Assembly: GCA_900764925.1 (NCBI GenBank)
Contig: CAAFPW010000057.1
Coordinates: 1 to 10,385, forward strand
Source: Fusobacteriaceae bacterium
Lineage (GTDB): Bacteria; Fusobacteriota; Fusobacteriia; Fusobacteriales; Fusobacteriaceae
DNA: 10,385 bases
Direction: 5' to 3'
In this document: piece after piece, positions 6,437-10,385 of the stretch
Layout: the number at the start of each line of letters is the position of its first letter
Position numbering within the stretch: the stretch's first letter is position 1
Position numbers and translations under genes: made by a program
The notes under the pieces: model-generated
What the model saw: only the letters and a program-made list of their open reading frames with translations
Told to the model about the DNA's origin: nothing
Databases searched by the model: none

Positions 6437-7009
6437 TTATCTAATAATTTTAACTCTTAAATCAATATCTTCTTTTTCCTTAGGTTTAGCCTCTTCCTCT
6501 ACATTACCAAAAGGCATCTGTGCTATAAGTTCAAAATTTTCAGGGATTTCAAATACCTCTTTAACTTTCTTATCTATGATTGGGTTATAGTGTTGTAAGT
6601 TAGCTCCAACTCCTTTTTCAGCCAATCCACTCCAGATAGTAAATTGTAACATAGCATTAGCTTGGTTTGCCCAAATAGGAAAATTCTCCTTATAGAGTGG
6701 GAATTTTTCTTGTAGTGAGTTAACTATATTTTTGTCATAAAAATATAGAATAGTTCCAGCTCCATTTTTAAAACTTTCAATTTTTTCTTGAGGAATTTTT
6801 CCATTGAAACTAGCTGCTACGGTATCCCATAAGAGTAGATGTTTTTTGTTAAATAAAATAACTACTCTAGCACTTTTCATATTAAAGGCATCAGGAACTA
6901 ATTCAGTTAAATTTTTAACAAGAGTTATAACTTCCTCTTCAGAGATAGGAAGTTTATTTCCTAAATTATAGATACTTCTTCTTTTTTCCAATATTTTTTC
7001 CAATTCCAT
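6437..7009 (-). CDS. Nitroreductase family protein, CinD/Frm2-like
   Basis: An FMN-dependent nitroreductase-fold enzyme of 190 residues, cytoplasmic. The start shows the FMN-phosphate motif R-R-S-I-Y (10-14). AFNMKSARVV (41-50) corresponds to the usual 'P-S-x-x-N-x-Q/R' strand with Asn43, Ser46 and Arg48. G-A-N-L-Q-H-Y-N-P (135-143) is the signature of the short subfamily containing Lactococcus CinD and yeast Frm2/Hbn1, rather than NfsB or FrmA types. Members reduce quinones or nitro compounds with NAD(P)H, and CinD is linked to copper and oxidative stress; the true substrate here is unknown. GGAGG is seven bases before the ATG. The gene follows the ATPase by 34 bases with no terminator or obvious promoter, so it should be cotranscribed from the Mn2+-riboswitch promoter. 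Confidence 0.85.
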   Translation of the reverse strand: MELEKILEKRRSIYNLGNKLPISEEEVITLVKNLTELVPDAFNMKSARVVILFNKKHLLLWDTVAASFNGKIPQEKIESFKNGAGTILYFYDKNIVNSLQEKFPLYKENFPIWANQANAMLQFTIWSGLAEKGVGANLQHYNPIIDKKVKEVFEIPENFELIAQMPFGNVEEEAKPKEKEDIDLRVKIIR

Positions 7010-7043
7010 TTTTTTACCTCCACTTTTTAGAGTTGTAATAATA

Positions 7044-9638
7044 TTATCTTCTATATTTGATATATTTAGAGATTTGAATGATTAAAGTAGGAACAAAAGC
7101 AAGTCCATAGATGTATAATAAATCATTCATTCCCAATGGTGCTACTTCAAATATTGAGTGTAGACCAGGTATCATAAGAACTCCACTTAGTAATACAAAT
7201 CCTATTGCAAAAGCTAATAGAGAGAATGGGTTACTTGTAAATCCTAGTCCAAATATAGAGCTGTTTCCTCTACAGTTGAATCCGTGGAATAATCTAGCTA
7301 GACATAGTACAGCAAAAGCCATTGTGCTTCCCTTAAGAGCATCTTTCATCTCTCCATATCCTAGATAGAATCCTATCATAACAAATATAGCTATAACTAA
7401 TCCTTCCATCAAAATTCTACTAGATAGTGTCTTAGTTAAGATTGGTTCTTTAGGATCTCTCGGTTTTTCTTTTAAAACTTCACCATGAGATGGTTCCATT
7501 CCAATAGCAATAGCTGGTAAACTATCTGTAAGTAGATTTATAAATAGTAAATGTACAGGAGCAAATATTACAGGTAATCCAGCAAATGAAGCATAGATTA
7601 CAGCTAAAATTGCAGCAGTATTTCCTGAAAGTAGGAATCTAATAGAGTTTTTAATATTAGCATAGATATTTCTTCCAGTTGTAACAGCTTTCACTATTGT
7701 AGAGAAGTTATCGTCAGCAAGTATCATAGAAGCAGCATCTTTTGATACCTCTGTACCTGTGATACCCATAGCTATACCGATATCAGCTCTCTTTAGTGCA
7801 GGAGCGTCATTTACTCCATCCCCTGTCATAGCACAAATTTTTCCAAGTGATTGCCAAGCAGTAACTATTCTTATCTTATGTTCAGGAGAAACTCTAGCAT
7901 ATACAGAGGTATGAGCAACTTTTTCTCTTAACTCCTCATCAGACATCTTTTCAACATCTACACCTTCTAAAACATTGTCTCCCTCTTGATATATTCCAAT
8001 CTCTTTAGCTATTGTTCTAGCTGTAACCTTGTGGTCACCAGTTATCATTACAGGTTTAATTCCAGCCATTATACATTTTTCAACAGCATCTTTAGATTCA
8101 ACTCTTGGAGGATCAATCATTCCCACAAGACCTACAAAGATATATCCATTTTCATCATCTAAGCAGATATCTTTTTCACATTCTAAAACTTTATAAGCAT
8201 AAGTTAAAACTCTAAGTCCTGTTTCAGCAAACATAGTATTTATATTTTCAATCTCTTTAATATCAGTTTCAGTAATTGCTTTGATCTCATTTCCATGGAT
8301 AATAGATTTTAATCTAGGTAGGACAGAATCCAAAGCTCCTTTAGTAAACATGATAGTTTTTCCATCTATGTTATGTACAGTACTCATAAGTTTTCTATCT
8401 GAGTCAAAAGGTATCTCAGATATACGAGGATACTTTTCTTTTAACTCTTTATAGTTAACATTGTACTTTTCAGCTAAATTTACTAGAGCTATCTCTGTTG
8501 GGTCACCAACTTCAGTAGTAGCATCATTACATAGAACACTCTCTTTTAAGATAATATCTTCAGCTTCTCTTTTAGAGTCAAGACCAGTGTCATCTAACAC
8601 TCTTCCATTTACATATACTTTTTTTACAGTCATCTTATTTTGTGTAAGAGTACCAGTTTTATCTGAACATATTACTCCAACACATCCAAGAGCCTCAACA
8701 GATTTTAAATTTTTAATGATAGCATTCTCTTTTGATAACTTTTGAGTTCCAATAGCTAATACTATTGTAACTATTGAGCTTAAAGCCTCAGGAATAGCAG
8801 CAACAGCAAGAGCCACAGCAAACATTAGAGAGTCTAGCATATTTACTCCATGGAATAGATTCATCACAAAGATCAATACACAAAGAATGATTATACCAAT
8901 TGATAATTTTTTACCAAAGTTATCCAATGAAACTTGTAATGGAGTAGTTTTTTCCTTAGTAGATTCCAATAGTGTAGCAATTTTTCCAAGCTCTGTATTC
9001 ATTCCAGTAGAAGTAACTAAGATTACCCCTCTACCATAACTTACTAAACTTCCAGAGAAGACCATATTTTTTTGATCTCCTAGAGCTAACTCTTCAGCAA
9101 CGATTACATCACTTCTCTTCTCCACTCCTTCTGATTCTCCAGTAAGTGAGCTTTCATTGACAAGAAGTGAGAAACTATCAATTACTCTACCATCAGCTGG
9201 TACTAAGTCCCCAGCTTCAATAAAGACAATATCTCCAGGAACTATCTCTTCAGAAGATAGCTCTACCTTTTCTCCATCTCTTAAAACTTTTGTCTTAGGT
9301 GAAGATAGACTTTTTAAGCTCTGTATTGATTCCTCAGCTTTGACATGTTGTACTGTTCCAAGGATGGCATTGATTATGATTACCACAAGGATAACTATAG
9401 TACTCTCTATATTTCCAGATACAGCTGATATTATAGAAGCAATTATAAGAATAATTACTAGGAAATCCTTAAATTGAGAAAAGAAAACAGCTAATGTACT
9501 TATCTTTTCCTCCTCATTAAGTTGGTTTTTTCCATATTTTTTTACTCTTTCTTGAGCTTCAGAAGTCGTCAGCCCCTTTTCTGTTACTTGAAGTTCTTGT
9601 AACACTACATCTTTTGATTTTGAAAAATAGTTTTTCAT
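7044..9638 (-). CDS. P2A-type cation ATPase, probable Mn2+ (or Ca2+/Mn2+) exporter
   Basis: A complete 864-residue P-type ATPase of the Ca2+/Mn2+ class, with ten expected membrane helices. Seen in order: the cation ATPase N-terminal domain (1-50), TGES of the actuator domain (166-169), IPEAL in helix M4 (282-286), phosphorylated Asp326 in DKTGTLT, the nucleotide-pocket FTKGA (431-435), MITGDHK (531-537), TGDGVNDAP (605-613), and NLLTD in M6 (701-705). Compared with SERCA, the site II ligands (M4 Glu, M6 Asn and Asp) are kept. The M5 Glu of site I is Ala676, so one ion per cycle is likely, as in PMR1 and bacterial pumps. Homology alone would say calcium. The upstream yybP-ykoY riboswitch points to manganese export, as for Lactococcus YoaB and streptococcal MgaP. 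AGGAGG precedes the ATG. Confidence 0.9.
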   Translation of the reverse strand: MKNYFSKSKDVVLQELQVTEKGLTTSEAQERVKKYGKNQLNEEEKISTLAVFFSQFKDFLVIILIIASIISAVSGNIESTIVILVVIIINAILGTVQHVKAEESIQSLKSLSSPKTKVLRDGEKVELSSEEIVPGDIVFIEAGDLVPADGRVIDSFSLLVNESSLTGESEGVEKRSDVIVAEELALGDQKNMVFSGSLVSYGRGVILVTSTGMNTELGKIATLLESTKEKTTPLQVSLDNFGKKLSIGIIILCVLIFVMNLFHGVNMLDSLMFAVALAVAAIPEALSSIVTIVLAIGTQKLSKENAIIKNLKSVEALGCVGVICSDKTGTLTQNKMTVKKVYVNGRVLDDTGLDSKREAEDIILKESVLCNDATTEVGDPTEIALVNLAEKYNVNYKELKEKYPRISEIPFDSDRKLMSTVHNIDGKTIMFTKGALDSVLPRLKSIIHGNEIKAITETDIKEIENINTMFAETGLRVLTYAYKVLECEKDICLDDENGYIFVGLVGMIDPPRVESKDAVEKCIMAGIKPVMITGDHKVTARTIAKEIGIYQEGDNVLEGVDVEKMSDEELREKVAHTSVYARVSPEHKIRIVTAWQSLGKICAMTGDGVNDAPALKRADIGIAMGITGTEVSKDAASMILADDNFSTIVKAVTTGRNIYANIKNSIRFLLSGNTAAILAVIYASFAGLPVIFAPVHLLFINLLTDSLPAIAIGMEPSHGEVLKEKPRDPKEPILTKTLSSRILMEGLVIAIFVMIGFYLGYGEMKDALKGSTMAFAVLCLARLFHGFNCRGNSSIFGLGFTSNPFSLLAFAIGFVLLSGVLMIPGLHSIFEVAPLGMNDLLYIYGLAFVPTLIIQISKYIKYRR

Positions 9639-9686
9639 AAATCCTCCTTTAAATATATTTTAAATTTAAAAATTTAATTAACTAAT

Positions 9687-9732
9687 AAAAAAAGACTTTT
9701 AATATAGAGATAACCTCTATATTAAAAGTCTT
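9687..9732 (-). terminator. Riboswitch-controlled intrinsic terminator
   Basis: A perfect 18-bp inverted repeat (9692-9709 with 9715-9732) around a five-base loop is followed on the minus strand by seven T in all (complement of 9687-9693). It lies about 50 bases before the ATPase start and after the aptamer. Its 5' arm on the minus strand (9715-9732) includes bases 9719-9728, which also form one side of aptamer helix P1, so terminator and folded aptamer exclude each other. It is also the first terminator met by transcripts from pyrE. Confidence 0.92.
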
Positions 9733-9815
9733 GTTACCAACTTGGGTATACAGTACCAGAAAGTCCGAGACTCCGTGATGTTGATACTATATTTTCAACT
9801 ACTCCCTTTCAATAT
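9719..9815 (-). ncRNA. yybP-ykoY Mn2+ riboswitch aptamer
   Basis: The minus-strand leader of the ATPase gene matches the yybP-ykoY (Mn2+) riboswitch. Helix P1 is ten continuous pairs (9806-9815 with 9719-9728). It is followed by the signature GGGAGUAG on the 5' side (about 9799-9806) and AACAAGAC on the 3' side. A short P1.2 can form (GUUG with UAAC). A second arm of eight pairs (9785-9792 with 9748-9755) carries the conserved loop UCAACAU. In this class Mn2+ is held between the two internal loops and stabilises P1. Here P1 competes with the terminator hairpin, so high Mn2+ should give read-through and switch the ATPase on. The pairing scheme is drawn by eye. A covariance-model search should report the family if this is right. 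Confidence 0.87.
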
Positions 9816-9845
9816 TAGAAAAGATTTCTATTAAGTTCTAGTATG

Positions 9846-9885
9846 ATGATATCATAACTTATTGAAAATGTCAAGTAAATGTCAA
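9846..9885 (-). promoter_or_regulatory. Promoter of the riboswitch-ATPase operon with tandem TTGACA repeats
   Basis: On the minus strand, consensus TTGACA (9869-9874) is followed after exactly 17 bases by TATCAT (9846-9851), about 30 bases before the riboswitch aptamer. The -35 is the second of two tandem 11-bp repeats, TTGACATTTAC and TTGACATTTTC (9875-9885 and 9864-9874). The -10 lies within a perfect 10-bp palindrome, ATGATATCAT (9846-9855). Either could be a repressor site. Confidence 0.75.
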
Positions 9886-9892
9886 AAATTTA

Positions 9893-10385
9893 TTATCTTC
9901 CCCAAGTGTCTGTATTTTTATTCCAAGAAGCAGCTATTTCAGCTTCCTCTTCTGTTAGATATTTTTCTTCTTTAGCTAACTCAAGTAATGCTGTAAAGTT
10001 AGATAATGATTCCCATTTGATATCTTTTTCAGCAAAGTTTTTATAAGCTTTATCAAACTCATAAGAGAATATTGAAACAACTTCTACATGAGTTGCTCCT
10101 TCGTTTCTTGCAGCCTCAACAGCTTTTATAGAACTTCCTCCAGTAGAGATTAAGTCTTCGATAACGATTACTCTTTTTCCTTCGAAGTCAGCTCCCTCTA
10201 TTTGTCTTCCAGCTCCGTGAGCTTTTTTCTCACCTCTGATATAACTCATAGGTTTGTTCATAGCCATAGCTATGAAAGCTGCCCAAGGAATTCCAGCTGT
10301 AGCTGTTCCAGCTACTACATCAAACTCTTTTTCAGATAATTTTTTTACAAACTCATCTACTACAACTTGTCTTTCAGCAGGATAT
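9893..10385 (-). CDS. pyrE: Orotate phosphoribosyltransferase (PyrE), partial
   Basis: The C-terminal 163 residues of PyrE; the start lies beyond the right edge of the window. The frame stays open from the edge (YPAERQVVVDEFVKKL...), so the ATG at 10267 is internal and not the true start. The enzyme makes orotidine 5'-phosphate from orotate and PRPP in pyrimidine synthesis. Seen: GTATAGIPWAA, a conserved strand and loop; YIRGEKKAHGAGRQIEG, the flexible catalytic loop; and the PRPP-binding signature VIVIEDLISTGGSS. The C-terminus (SLSNFTALLELA...) is also typical. The usual length is about 200-215 residues, so roughly a fifth is missing here. No terminator lies between its stop and the promoter of the Mn2+-riboswitch operon, less than 20 bases further on. 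Confidence 0.95.
   Translation of the reverse strand, partial: YPAERQVVVDEFVKKLSEKEFDVVAGTATAGIPWAAFIAMAMNKPMSYIRGEKKAHGAGRQIEGADFEGKRVIVIEDLISTGGSSIKAVEAARNEGATHVEVVSIFSYEFDKAYKNFAEKDIKWESLSNFTALLELAKEEKYLTEEEAEIAASWNKNTDTWGR

Noticed and set aside
6248..6460. 70-codon plus-strand frame between the Fic gene and the nitroreductase gene
   Set aside because: It starts at a TTG inside a terminator T run, has no ribosome binding site, covers a second terminator hairpin and overlaps the end of the convergent gene. Its composition is like that of a non-coding stretch.
7111..9477. Plus-strand open frames within the ATPase gene
   Set aside because: They are shadows of a complete, motif-rich minus-strand gene and have no ribosome binding sites or recognisable domains.
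9893..10267. A complete short phosphoribosyltransferase starting at the ATG at 10267
   Set aside because: The same frame is open and encodes conserved PyrE sequence up to the window edge, so this ATG is internal.

Overview
This AT-rich window looks like an ordinary chromosomal region of a Fusobacterium-like bacterium. That genus-level guess rests on the very low GC content, the strong preference for AGA, ATA and GGA codons, strong AGGAGG ribosome binding sites and the gene families present. No marker gene fixes the species, and there is no sign of a phage, insertion sequence, CRISPR array, rRNA or tRNA.

Left part (1-998): a minus-strand lipoprotein made of YwqK/MORN-like repeats, with its own promoter and a strong terminator. 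Next, on the plus strand, a stand-alone 3-oxoacyl-ACP reductase (fabG, GTG start) has its own promoter. After a hairpin terminator comes a thiamine salvage operon: thiD (HMP/HMP-P kinase), overlapping by 8 bp a single reading frame that encodes ThiE (thiamine-phosphate synthase) followed directly by ThiM (hydroxyethylthiazole kinase), then a GNAT acetyltransferase. Together ThiD, ThiM and ThiE turn salvaged pyrimidine and thiazole into thiamine phosphate. No TPP riboswitch is visible in front of them.

Centre (4557-6250): an extended -10 promoter precedes three tightly packed genes of unclear role. They are a winged-helix-like protein with a C-terminal SAP domain, a small secreted coiled-coil protein ending in HHHWW, and a Fic-fold protein. 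The Fic protein keeps the inhibitory motif (SANLEG) but has Gln instead of the catalytic His in the Fic motif. The unit ends in a good terminator, facing the terminator of the next, convergent operon.

Right part (6437-10385, minus strand): the end of pyrE (orotate phosphoribosyltransferase, cut by the window edge). It is followed by a promoter, a yybP-ykoY-type Mn2+ riboswitch with a clear terminator/antiterminator, a P2A-type cation ATPase and a CinD/Frm2-like nitroreductase. The riboswitch is the most informative element. It indicates that the ATPase, which homology alone would call a calcium pump, exports Mn2+, and that the nitroreductase may belong to the same manganese response. The riboswitch terminator is also the only terminator seen after pyrE.
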